Positions 9,150-17,024 of a stretch of 20,594 nucleotides of DNA are shown in pieces. The stretch lies in the NCBI GenBank assembly GCA_003427395.1, contig BFEA01000105.1:2886023-2906616 (forward strand). Direction: 5' to 3'. The DNA comes from Chara braunii. Its lineage: Eukaryota > Streptophyta > Charophyceae > Charales > Characeae. How positions within the stretch are numbered: position 1 is the stretch's first letter; the number at the start of each line of letters is the position of its first letter. Under the pieces are notes generated by a model. It saw nothing but the letters and a program-made list of their open reading frames with translations. It did not search any database and was not told the origin of the DNA. The position numbers were made by a program, and so were the translations under genes.

Positions 9150-10197
9150 CGATGCGGACATTCCGTCATCACTCACCAACCCATGATGTTGTCACCCCGC
9201 TTAGTCCTCCTGTACCCGTCAGGTTCGCCCGCGCGCTACAGCCCGTCGTAGCCCCACGCGTCAACCCCGCACATTCGGCACCAGCTCGTCGGGTCGCCCA
9301 ACTCCCACTTCAACTCACCTCTTACTTCGCTCGAGAGTCGACCCTCACTGATCGCGCTACCCCGAGCTTCCAACAACCTTTTAAGAGAACTATCTAATCG
9401 CACAGCCGAAATTTATAGCGTGCATGCATGCGTGACGAACACAGAATTGTAAGGACTTAGAAGGGAGAGAAGGGGAGGGAGTGCCTACGTTCTGCGAGGC
9501 CAGGTCGCGGCGTGGGGAACGTAGCCACTCTCCACGCATCGATCAAATCATGCAGCCCACGGGCCGACTAGACACAGCGAAAGGAAAAGAGAGGGCGGGA
9601 CAGACGAAGCTGAAGAAGAAAGATACAGCTACAAGGGCGCATGCCCAAAATTAGAGTTACACACATGATTAAGGGTGCCGACTAATCAGAGCTCTGTTGC
9701 AGCCGCAAAAAGAAACGCGCGAGCAAAAAGCTCCGCCTGGCAAAATAAATTTCGAATTCCTAAATTCTTATTACTATTTAACGCAAAAATGCAAAAAGAA
9801 TTATAATAAAGCACAAATCCAAAAAAGAAAGTCCGAAATTCCGAGAGCCATCGAGGGCTGGACAAGATTTGAAAAAGAAATCCAAAAAGAAAGAAGCAAA
9901 ACTCCCGTGCGATTACCGCGTCGAAAACCCGACAGTAGAACAAGAAAGAAGCGACGTCAACCATTATTAATCGCGCCTCCGTCGGCGCGCCAGCCACTTA
10001 ATCGACCATCCTGGGACTTGCCTAGCCCTGGCCTCAGCCATCCGAAAAGAAGCGACGTAAAAAGAAGAACAAACATGGACACGGATGCAATTTTCCCATT
10101 GCATCCCATCTCCCATAATTGGCCCGACCTTCCCATCTTAGGACCCCTCATTATCGTCGTGCAGAAGATTGCGCGGAACAGGAATTGGTTCGTCACA

Positions 10198-11255
10198 GAA
10201 TTGCCCGAAGTGCAGTTTCAAACAGTTTTCGTGACTGCGCCGAAGTTACCCCTTTTTTTTTTTTTCTGTTGATAAGTTTTTTTGGTTTTGAGTTTTTTCC
10301 CATGACCCCCTTCATCCCATGCCTCCCACTCCCTTCCCCCTCCCCCCCCAAAAAAAATCTCCTCAACTCTCCTGGGGGGCCCCCCAACCCCTTAGCTGCC
10401 TGTTTTTCCTTTCTTCTTTTTCTCAAAAGGCAACAAGTCCGAGTTCCGCCTGGCCTTGGGTAAGCTAGGGCAAGTACGATAAGACTGCTTCAGTGGGTGC
10501 TACCCTGTCTGAACCTAGGGTCCAGAGTCTCTTGGGGCCTGTAGTAGATTGTGTGCGTCTGGCGTCCGAAGTTCCCGTTCGACAACGCTCGTCAGATTCT
10601 GCTTCCACCAGGGCTGGGCAACCTATCAGGCCTGGTGCCTATCACTGCTGCTCGGTCAAATTTGCCTGCCCATTGGTAGGGCAATGGTCCTGAGTGGTGG
10701 TCACACTGAGGTGGGATAGTGGGATAGGGGGTGCACTAGGAGTATTGACGTGAGGATCGGATGGGAGGTGGTCCCATATTCCAGGACACCCGCGGCTCAC
10801 AGCTCCAGGTGATCACTGTGCACTCAGTGACTTGCCTCTACAACACCCTGGATTTCAAAAAAGAAAAAAGAAAAACAAGGGAACATTGGGGTCATAAGAG
10901 GTCAGCAGGGTGAGAGTTGAGAGGGTTGTTCCGCTTGAAGGGGGTGGGGCAGGAAGGAAGGGGGAATCTTCTGTTATGCGAGGGTATACTTTAGGGGGTA
11001 CCGTATGCGATTGAGGGAGCAGGAGGGGTATTATGGGGGCTGTTTTGAACTGGGGCGGGGAGGCGAGGGGGCGCCTTCCCGCGGAGGCAGTAAACAAACA
11101 GGGGGTTGTCTTTTGGGGGAGAGGAGTAATCCCTTTGGCTTTTGTGACCCCTTTACATGTAATTGAGACCTCAAGCGCTGGAGTTTCCATGGGGCGAGAG
11201 GGTTGTTTTTCCCTCGCTTCCTCTCTCCTTGTGGGAATAGTGGGCGTTGGAATGT
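10198..11255. other. Intergenic sequence, no gene supported
   Basis: After the LTR start there is a T13 run (10253-10265), C- and A-rich low-complexity sequence to about 10450, then mixed sequence to 10856. An A-rich stretch at 10857-10883 (AAAAAAGAAAAAAGAAAAAC) follows and could be the tail of a plus-strand retroposon. I find no Pol III boxes or duplicated flank to support that. From 10880 the plus strand is G-rich. The Pro/Ser-rich minus-strand frame it opens (11259-10855) looks like a composition artefact. Confidence 0.5.
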
Positions 11256-11620
11256 TCATGTGATTTTTCGGGATTTTTTGTGCCTGATTTTCCTAATTTT
11301 TGTTAATTGAAAAACTCTTCCAAGGTTTGGTGTTGGAGGCAGGGGGTTGTGGTGGCTGTGACGGCGGGAGATGACGCGCTCTGCAGCGAAGGGGCTAGCC
11401 TGTAGGGTTGTAATAGGGTACAGCAGTGGTGGAGATGGTGGCTTCATCGTGGTAAGACTTGCCTGAGTAGGGTTCATGGGGTTTGTTGGGGGGATATCTG
11501 CAAGCAGTGCATGAAGGAGATGAATAATTAGATCTACAACTATGGTGCTGATTGGTGGCTTGAATGCTATTTGCTTTAGTCTTGAACCCCGGTGGTTCGT
11601 GAAAAGACGAGGCGAGAAGA
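11256..11620. other. Non-coding or unassigned stretch
   Basis: A 156-codon minus-strand frame (11726-11256) spans this segment but is Pro/Ser/Thr/His-rich with no domain and no neighbour. Its upstream third overlaps the dispersed repeat that starts near 11621. I see nothing else definite here. Confidence 0.4.
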
Positions 11621-12070
11621 ACGCTGATCGGTGTCGGGGCTTGGTCGTGTTGCCGTGTAACTCGAGCTGTACGAGGGCATGAGACCTGGTAGAGAAATCT
11701 GGGGAGTTGTCGAGGGTGGAAGGCACTCTAGTGTCTTTTGGTGAGCTGGTGCCTAGTCGACGCTGGCTGGAGCCGGGGCGGGTCGCTTTGCCCTATGGAC
11801 TAGCATGGGGGTTATTCTGGGCTGGGTCGTGCCACTCTGTAACCTAGCAGTTGGGGGCATGAGGCCTGGTAGAGATTGGGCATCGGGATATAGAGGTAAG
11901 GCAGGTAAGGGTTGGGCTGCTGAAAGGCCCTAAGGCAGGTGGTTTTTTCGTTCTAAATGCTTCTTTGATCCGAGTGTTGGGAGACACAGAATTTCAGTGT
12001 TCTTGTTTTAAAAGAAAAAAGCCGAAGCCGAGTAATAGGCCCGGTATCTCAAGGATATCTTCAAAAAAAG
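11621..12070 (+). repeat. Dispersed repeat: two monomers plus a tail
   Basis: Two related monomers start near 11621 and 11760. Each has an ACGCTG...GG start, a GTCGTG...TGTAAC middle and a GGCATGAG(G/A)CCTGGTAGAGA end. The second carries about 50 extra bases. The tail at 12021-12052 (GCCGAAGCCGAGTAATAGGC then CCGGTATCTCAA) recurs at 16329-16360, and a short A run follows. The start TGGCTGGAGCCGG resembles a Pol III A box but I see no B box at the right distance. It is probably a non-autonomous retroposon family. The copy at 13471/16020 is the same family split by an LTR. Confidence 0.6.
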
Positions 12071-12086
12071 GTTTGTTTACAGGTGG

Positions 12087-12106
12087 TTTTTTTTTTTTTT
12101 TTTTTT
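12087..12106. repeat. Poly-T tract (20 bases)
   Basis: This is an uninterrupted T run next to the tail of the dispersed repeat. It may be the poly(A) end of a minus-strand retroposon whose body would lie to the right, but no body can be defined. Confidence 0.9.
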
Positions 12107-12126
12107 AACTTCATTAGCAGGAAGAC

Positions 12127-12162
12127 CACTTGACGAGGTGATAGGAGCACCCTCGTCAAGTG
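12127..12162. repeat. Perfect 12-bp hairpin
   Basis: CACTTGACGAGG (12127-12138) and CCTCGTCAAGTG (12151-12162) are perfect inverted repeats around a 12-base loop. There is no T-tract after it, so it is not a bacterial-type terminator. It shares the CACTTGA motif with the hairpin at 16788-16859. Confidence 0.85.
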
Positions 12163-12239
12163 AGCCCCCCCAAGTGAAAGCTCCATCTATTGGTGGGGAG
12201 CAACACCTGCTGTAAATCGGGTCCAGCGTCCCTGTACAA

Positions 12240-12720
12240 TGATCTTGTCAAAAATGAAAATGATATGAATGGGCCACGTGACCATCGTACATGCAGAGGC
12301 ATTGATTACTCCCCCATACCAGAGGAGGATTAACCTACTGCACCTAAATCCTACTGTATCAAAGTAGAATTGAATTGAATTGAATTGATTAGTATACCGA
12401 AATCTTGTGAATAGGCCCATGACCATTGTAGATGGATTAACCTACTGTCCACTACTCATAGAGCCTACTATATCTCCTACTGTATCAAAGCAAAATTGAA
12501 TTGAATTGATTAACATGACAAAATATTGTGAATAGGCCCAATGGTCATTGTAGATGGATTATCCTACTATCTACTACTCACAGAGCCTAGTATATATAAA
12601 AACGAATTGCATGAAATTGTAGTATGACAGGGCCCTGCCACGTGTCAATTTTCGTTAATATTTTAATTCCAAAAGGTCGTGGTCATTATATCCATCCAAT
12701 CTCCTGCTAAGTTGGAGGCA
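12240..12720 (+). repeat. Three to four degenerate tandem units, about 121 bp
   Basis: Several blocks recur in order at a spacing of 107-126 bases. GGATTAACCTACTG occurs at 12327 and 12434, with a variant at 12556. CTACTGTATCAAAG occurs at 12351 and 12477, and GAATTGATT ends at 12390 and 12511. GTGAATAGGCCCA(T)G also recurs. A further degenerate unit around 12680-12740 shares GGCATT(A/G)ATTACT with the first. Units contain short AATTG pentamer runs of different length. No open frame follows the repeat. Confidence 0.65.
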
Positions 12721-12732
12721 TTAATTACTTCA

Positions 12733-12860
12733 CTACCTACCTACCACTACTCCTAATTGTAGGCTTATGGGGCACCCCGTAGCTGCCAGAACTGTGTTCA
12801 TGAGAGAACATGCGGGGGTTGCTCCCGACCTGCAAGTGGGTGATACCGGCTAGGGGACAG
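12733..12860 (+). repeat. Foldback module, copy 1
   Basis: This segment matches, in reverse orientation, 17635-17766. Shared features are CTACCTACCACTACTCCTAA, then TATGGGGCACCCCGTA (7-bp inverted arms around 2 bases, one mismatch), then GTTCATGAGAGAAC and GGGGTTGCTCCCGACC. The repeated short palindromes give it a hairpin-rich RNA. The first part of the palindrome also occurs at 20563. It directly follows the tandem units and precedes the long poly(A). Confidence 0.65.
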
Positions 12861-13001
12861 CCAGTAACATGAAGGATCATGCCAACAAGACCAATCACTG
12901 TGCCTCCCCTCAGGTCCCCTCCCCTACGAACATCAGCAGACTCTGCTCAATGCCGCTAGGGGGATCCAGTGGTTTGTCTCTAGGTGGCGGGCACCAAGCA
13001 T

Positions 13002-13003
<2 letters not shown>

Positions 13004-13088
<85 letters not shown>
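13004..13088 (+). repeat. 85-base poly(A)
   Basis: An uninterrupted A run of 85 bases on the plus strand follows a CCCCTCCCCTACGAA-type segment that is also found just before the A17 run at 16445. This fits a young A-tailed retroposon (plus strand) that includes the foldback module. Inverted 12-13-base motifs CCTAATTGTAGGC (12752) and GCCTACAATAGG (13095) flank the unit, one base different. Exact length is uncertain because homopolymers assemble poorly. Lysine-only frames here are artefacts. Confidence 0.85.
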
Positions 13089-13089
<1 letters not shown>

Positions 13090-13106
13090 CCTTTGCCTAC
13101 AATAGG

Positions 13107-13470
13107 GAAGGATTAACCTCCAACAATCGTAACCGCCAACCTATCAAACCAATCAGACTCGCGGTAATGACGAATCAAAGTTGGCAATCCCCCCTCAAAC
13201 CCTTACTCACTATCTAAACCACCCCTACGCGCCGAATGGCAAGAGACCAGATGTGCATAAGCGGACCCTCATCAAAGGGAGGGGAAAGTCGAGGGGCCGA
13301 ACCCATGGCCCACGCCTGTGTAATGGGACATACCACCGTCAATAGTTACGTAACCGCCGTCGTTGTCGTCTCAGGCCCCAGTTTTGAGAATGCTTTAGGA
13401 TTCTGGGGACTTCTAGCAACTCGCTTTAGGCTGTTTGATATTGGTACATTCATGGATCTGCGGTTGTTCA
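13107..13470. other. Unassigned stretch, no gene supported
   Basis: The composition is ordinary and mixed. A 99-codon plus-strand frame (13236-13535) runs through it, but its end lies in the dispersed repeat and I recognise nothing in it. No hairpin or simple repeat stands out. Confidence 0.4.
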
Positions 13471-13543
13471 ATGCCAGAACGACGTTGGCCGGTGTTGGGG
13501 TATCGCCCTGTAACCTGCTGACTGCAGGAGCGTGAGGCTTGGT
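13471..13543 (+). repeat. Left half of a dispersed repeat, interrupted by LTR
   Basis: AACGACGTTGGCCGGTGTTGG, the TGTAACCTGCT segment and GCGTGAGGCTTGGT match the monomers at 11621-11890. It stops exactly where the LTR begins. The matching continuation, TGGTAGAGAGATCTGAGG, resumes at 16020 after the LTR ends. The last four bases (TGGT, 13540-13543) are the duplicated target. Confidence 0.65.
13540..13543. repeat. Target-site duplication, left copy (TGGT)
   Basis: TGGT occurs immediately before the LTR and again immediately after it at 16020-16023. In an uninterrupted copy of the same repeat (11686-11693, TGGTAGAG) it is present once, which supports a 4-bp duplication made on insertion. Confidence 0.6.
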
Positions 13544-14665
13544 TGTGACGAACCAATTTCTGTTTCGCGCGATTTTTTGCGTGATAGCAATGAGGGGTCC
13601 TAAGATGGGAAGGATGGGCCAATTACGGGAGATCAGGATCGAAGGAAAATTGCATCGGTGTCCTCGCTTCTTCGTCTTTTTTGCATCGCTTCTTTTCAAA
13701 TGGCTGGGTTTCGGGCCGGGCAAGTCCCGAGATGGTCGATTGAGTGGTTGTCGCGCCGACAAAGGCACAATTAATAATCTTTGACGTCGTTTTTTTCTTG
13801 TTCTGTTGTCGGGTTTCAGGCGCTGAGGTCGTGCAGAAAGTTTTGCTTATTTTTTAATTTCTTTTTCGAATCTTATCGAGCCCTCGATGGCTCTTGGAAT
13901 TTCGGACTTTCCTTTCAGAATTTACGTTTTATTAAAGTTTCTTTTGTAATAAGTTTATAAATTTATGAATTTAGGAATTCGGGATTTCTTTTGTCGCGCG
14001 TTGTTTTTCTTGCGCGCTTCTTTTTGCGGCTGCAGCGGAGCTCTGATTAGTCGGCGCCCTTAATCTCGTGTGTAACTGTAATTTTTGGGCAGACACCATT
14101 GTAACTGTATCTCTCTTCTTGAGCTTCGTCTTTCCTGCTCTCTCCTTTCCTTTTTGTTGTGGTTGTCGAGCCCGAGGGCTGCATGATCGGATCAATGCGT
14201 GGAGAGTGGCTACGTCCCCCACGCCACGGTTTGGCCATGCAGAACGTAGGCGCTCCTTCTCCTAATCTCCTTTCTAACTCTTTGCAATTTTGTATTCTTC
14301 GCGCTTGCATGCACGCTATAAATTTCGGCTGCGCGATTAGATAACTCTTTTAACCAAATGCTGGAAGCTCGGGGTAGCACGATCAAGGAGGGTCGGCTCA
14401 CGAGCGAAGTAAGAGGTAAGTTGAAGTGAGAGTCGGGCGACCCAACGAGCTGGTGCCAAATGCGCGGGGTTGACGCGTGGGGCTACGACGGACTGTAGCG
14501 AGCGGGCGAACCTGGCGGGTGCAGGAGGACTAAGCGGGGTGACGACTTCGTGGGTTGGTGCGTGACGACGAACTGTCTGCATCGGAGAGAGAGACAGAAA
14601 GGAAGAGAGAGTTGAGGTTGACGGACGTGGATTTGCAATTTTCTTTGTCTTTTCCTTTAGTTTTG

Positions 14666-14673
14666 TATATAAG
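14666..14673 (+). promoter_or_regulatory. TATA box of the solo LTR
   Basis: TATATAAG aligns with the TATA box of the LTR at 9077-9070. Expected transcription start is near 14700. The sequence downstream to 16019 (about 1.3 kb) would be R plus U5, which is unusually long. Confidence 0.55.
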
Positions 14674-15101
14674 TTTTGATTTCGGCTCAAGGGACTCGCT
14701 CTCATTTCCCTTCGACATCTTTGTTTCAATACTGGTCCTTGTATGATATCTCATTCTGTCTCGGTTCTCCCTCTCTTGTGTGTACGGGATGAACTAGTTC
14801 GGATGGAATGACATGTTTGACGTTTTTGCCTAGTCATCATCATTGCTTGTGACTTTAATCCGCTGTTGTTATGGTATTAGTTTTGATGTTGTTGCGATAT
14901 CTGATGTGTATGATGACACCTTGCATGCTCGGAAATGATTGCTTGATGGACCACTGAACGATTAGATGATTGGGTAGTTATCCAGGACACGGGGCGATTC
15001 TGCATAAGGGATTAGAACTCTCACTTTTGCGTAAGCATCAGCCCACAGGCCCGGTTGCAAGCGAACACCTCGTGTGGATATGTGTAAGCGCGATCTGAAT
15101 T

Positions 15102-15653
15102 GTGCGGCCTACACGTGTCCACGCGCGGCGAGTCGCGATCGTTGACGAACCTGGCGCCTCCAGTATCAGGATAGGTGAGGAATTTTCTTCCTCTCAAGCA
15201 CCTGAGCTGGCAGGAATTTCCGACACCATATCTGGAGATCCCCCCACCCACCAGTCAGATGCGTGCGGAAGGCTTCCACTACCTCGCAATGACAAGATGA
15301 CGAACACACGAGACTCAGGGTACTTCGAGCACTGGGAAGAGGAATATCTTAGGCGGAGATACCCGGAATTTCCCTGCCTAACCGAGAACCGATTGTGCCC
15401 CAGAGAGTTTCACTGTGTCGTAACCAGCGATCCGAGGTGCCCCGATTACCCAACTACGTATAACACGCAATACTTCATATCCCCCCGGCTTCGTCGTTAT
15501 CACTACCAACTTCCCTCCCTTCCATCTCCTCCTCCCGTATCACCAACTCACGGTGGTGCCGTGAAATTCCATCGCCCCGTATTGGCCCCACACGCCGTGC
15601 AGAAACTGCAGACGACGCGGCCACCGCCCAACCCCTGGAACTACGGAGCCTAA
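15102..15653 (+). CDS. LTR-embedded reading frame, copy 2
   Basis: This 183-codon frame from ATG lies in the solo LTR downstream of its TATA box. The core encoded by 15423-15479 (TSDPRCPDYPTTYNTQYFI) matches copy 1 at the protein level. Around 15481 a run of six C puts copy 2 out of phase. Shifting frame there recovers SPGFVVITTNFPPFHLLLPY, matching copy 1, followed by a stop where copy 1 has Trp. The N-terminal 100 residues partly match copy 1 (RNDKM against WNDKM) and include about 20 extra codons. The original protein was therefore probably longer and is damaged here. No family recognised. Confidence 0.4.
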   Translation: MRPTRVHARRVAIVDEPGASSIRIGEEFSSSQAPELAGISDTISGDPPTHQSDACGRLPLPRNDKMTNTRDSGYFEHWEEEYLRRRYPEFPCLTENRLCPREFHCVVTSDPRCPDYPTTYNTQYFISPRLRRYHYQLPSLPSPPPVSPTHGGAVKFHRPVLAPHAVQKLQTTRPPPNPWNYGA

Positions 15654-16019
15654 CCATAACACGCGGCGACAGACGCCACGCGTCTGCACCCGAAGGTCCG
15701 ACTCATAGGAATCGCAACCCTCACGAACGGGCCTCTCCCGAACCGTCGTCACTAAAACAGACGGATCGGACGGCCCTTGAGGCACCACGCATGCCATCTG
15801 CCTCATGCTGCACGACATCGACCGCCATCAGACCGGAAGTAACCCGCCCCTTAGCCCTATTGCATCTATGCCCCTGGACCCTTGCCACAGGAGACTCAGT
15901 TCCGACCTGGGACTCCACCCCCACTTTCCCAAAAATCCTTGGCATACCCCTTTTCGCACTTCCAGGCCCACATCCCACTCCGATCAGGAAGTCGCGCTGG
16001 CGTGAGGTTGGGCGTCACA

Positions 16020-16461
16020 TGGTAGAGAGATCTGAGGATGCTTCGGGGTGGGCATTCCAAGGGACAACCAAGGGTTGCCGTTGGGACGACGCTGGCCGGA
16101 GCTGGGGCCAGTCGTGTTGCTCATGTAACCTAGCCGGGTGGGAGTGTGAGGCCTGGGAGAGCTCGGCAGGGAATAAGACAGTGTTACATAGTTTTAGAGA
16201 GTTTGTTTGGGAGTCTAGGGGTTCTGAGCATTCCAAAGGAGGTCAGTAGTCATTCATAGTTTTTCAACCTCTCTTTAATTCTCTTGAATTTCTTCAATAG
16301 TTCTCAATAGTTCTCAGATTGATTCTCAGCCGAAGCCAGGTAATGGCCCCGGTATCTCAAATGACTAGTGCAACTCTATATGGGATGCTGGGCCCGGTTC
16401 CCAGCACATGCCCCTCCCCACGAATAGACTGGAGCATGTGTCCCAAAAAAAAAAAAAAAAA
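16020..16461 (+). repeat. Right half of the interrupted dispersed repeat, with A17 tail
   Basis: It resumes the monomer with TGGTAGAGAGATCTGAGG and has a second monomer near 16086-16157 (GACGACGCTGGCCGGAGCTG). The family tail GCCGAAGCCAGGTAATGGCC CCGGTATCTCAA ends at 16360. About 85 bases later a 17-base A run (16445-16461) follows CCCCTCCCCACGAA, the same segment that precedes the long poly(A) at 13004. That points to an A-tailed retroposon, possibly two joined families. Confidence 0.6.
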
Positions 16462-16980
16462 GAGTATAGCCTACCCATTGCTCCCTGAACAGAACGCACA
16501 GTGTTATTGCCATGGCTCGGGGCCTTGTTTGACACCACGAGAATACTTGAGTTTCTAGGGTGCCCTAACTTGTGGAGGGTGATTAATTTCCCCTAACTCG
16601 TTTTTTCGTTCCGTAGCCCCTAGAAGAGACCCCTGAGAAGCTCGCCGGCGAAACTCAAGTGCATAGGGCAGGGTGCCAGGACCAGTTGCCGTTCGTGGAA
16701 AATTACTGGGAAAAAAACATTTCAGTGTTTTATACATTTTTTAGGGTCCAGCCCTTCCTTCTTTTTTTTTTTTTGGGGGGGGGAATAGCCCTTACTTCTC
16801 AAGTGACCTCCCTTGAGATTTTTTTCTTTTTGGCTGGGGTGCACTTGAGAAGTTAGGGCGGAACCTCGGGTGCCTTGGGGGGGGGGGGTGGAACGATGCT
16901 TCCTTGAAAAACCGCAAATCTCATGCGGTGTAGACCGAGACCCGCTATGAACACTGAAAGTTGTTGCAAAGACAGCTGTC
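16462..16980. other. Unassigned stretch with two inverted repeats and homopolymers
   Basis: ACTTGAGTTTC (16545-16555) and GAAACTCAAGT (16650-16660) are perfect 11-bp inverted repeats 94 bases apart. T13G9 lies at 16762-16783 and G12 at 16877-16888. No coding frame is convincing: the 101-codon minus frame here is made largely of Lys from homopolymers and of repeated hairpin arms. Confidence 0.5.
16788..16859. repeat. 18-bp hairpin, 17 of 18 paired
   Basis: GCCCTTACTTCTCAAGTG (16788-16805) pairs with CACTTGAGAAGTTAGGGC (16842-16859) around a 36-base T-rich loop. It resembles the 12127-12162 hairpin in its CACTTGA arm. It may be a small foldback element or MITE remnant. Confidence 0.75.
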
Positions 16981-17024
16981 ATGACCGTGCACTCTTTTTT
17001 TTTTTTTTTTATGACCGTGCTCTC
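16981..17024. repeat. ATGACCGTGC direct repeats around poly-T
   Basis: ATGACCGTGC occurs at 16981-16990 and 17011-17020. ACTC follows the first and TCTC the second, and a T16 run (16995-17010) lies between. The pattern is a target duplication around almost nothing but a poly(A) tail (on the minus strand). Confidence 0.7.

Larger units (their letters stand above)
1..10197 (-). mobile_element. Decayed Ty3/gypsy LTR retrotransposon, 3' end outside window
   Basis: Reading the minus strand from 10197, the order is 5' LTR, candidate primer-binding site, gag with a zinc knuckle, aspartic protease, reverse transcriptase, RNase H and integrase. Integrase after RNase H defines the Ty3/gypsy order (Metaviridae) rather than copia. 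Coding is broken by at least eight in-frame stops and several frameshifts, so the copy cannot be autonomous. Coding-like sequence continues past integrase to near position 1. No second LTR is visible in the window, so the 3' LTR must lie to the left or be lost. The left limit is therefore uncertain: the last 2 kb could be an extra element ORF or adjoining DNA. Confidence 0.85.
7764..10197 (-). mobile_element. 5' LTR of the gypsy element, about 2.43 kb
   Basis: The LTR begins at 10197 with TGTGACG and ends at 7764 with GGTCACA, giving near-perfect short terminal inverted repeats. Its limits were found by comparison with the plus-strand solo LTR at 13544-16019, which matches it almost end to end. 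This copy has about 20 extra bases just before its end. It contains a TATA box at 9077-9070, a (CT)n tract near 9131-9149, A-rich U3 sequence at 9700-9950 and a protein-like frame at 8454-8062. It is long for an LTR, with most of the extra length downstream of the TATA box. Gag follows directly. Confidence 0.85.
13544..16019 (+). mobile_element. Solo LTR of the same gypsy family, 2476 bp
   Basis: It begins TGTGACG and ends CGTCACA, perfect 7-bp terminal inverted repeats, and is flanked by TGGT on both sides. It aligns over its whole length with the minus-strand LTR at 10197-7764, but no gag or pol follows. This is the expected product of recombination between the two LTRs of a complete element. 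It sits inside a dispersed repeat whose halves are at 13471-13543 and 16020-16461. It lies head-to-head with the LTR of the larger element, 3.3 kb away. Relative to copy 1 it has extra bases within the embedded reading frame near 15330-15390. Confidence 0.82.

Noticed and set aside
9697-10272. 191-codon Lys/Arg-rich plus-strand frame
   Set aside because: It is the antisense of A-rich LTR U3. The corresponding frames in the other two LTR copies are broken differently and show no coding pattern.
10855-11726. Two adjoining Pro/Ser-rich minus-strand frames
   Set aside because: Composition follows the G-rich plus strand; no domain, no conserved motif, and one end is a poly-Phe run from an A-rich tract.
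12127-12162. Rho-independent terminator
   Set aside because: No T-tract follows and no bacterial gene is present.
12869-13217. Lysine-rich plus-strand proteins
   Set aside because: They are translations of the 85-base poly(A).
13346-13768. 140-codon minus-strand frame across the LTR start
   Set aside because: It crosses the LTR/repeat boundary, and its LTR half is the same shadow frame as in the other copies.
15149-15170. TGGCGCCTCC as a primer-binding site (also 8593-8579 on the minus strand)
   Set aside because: It looked like a tRNA-complementary start. The solo LTR's termini and TGGT duplication place the LTR end at 16019, so this sequence is inside the LTR.
16561-16600. Telomere-like CCCTAAC repeats
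   Set aside because: Only two isolated CCCTAAC words occur, not an array.
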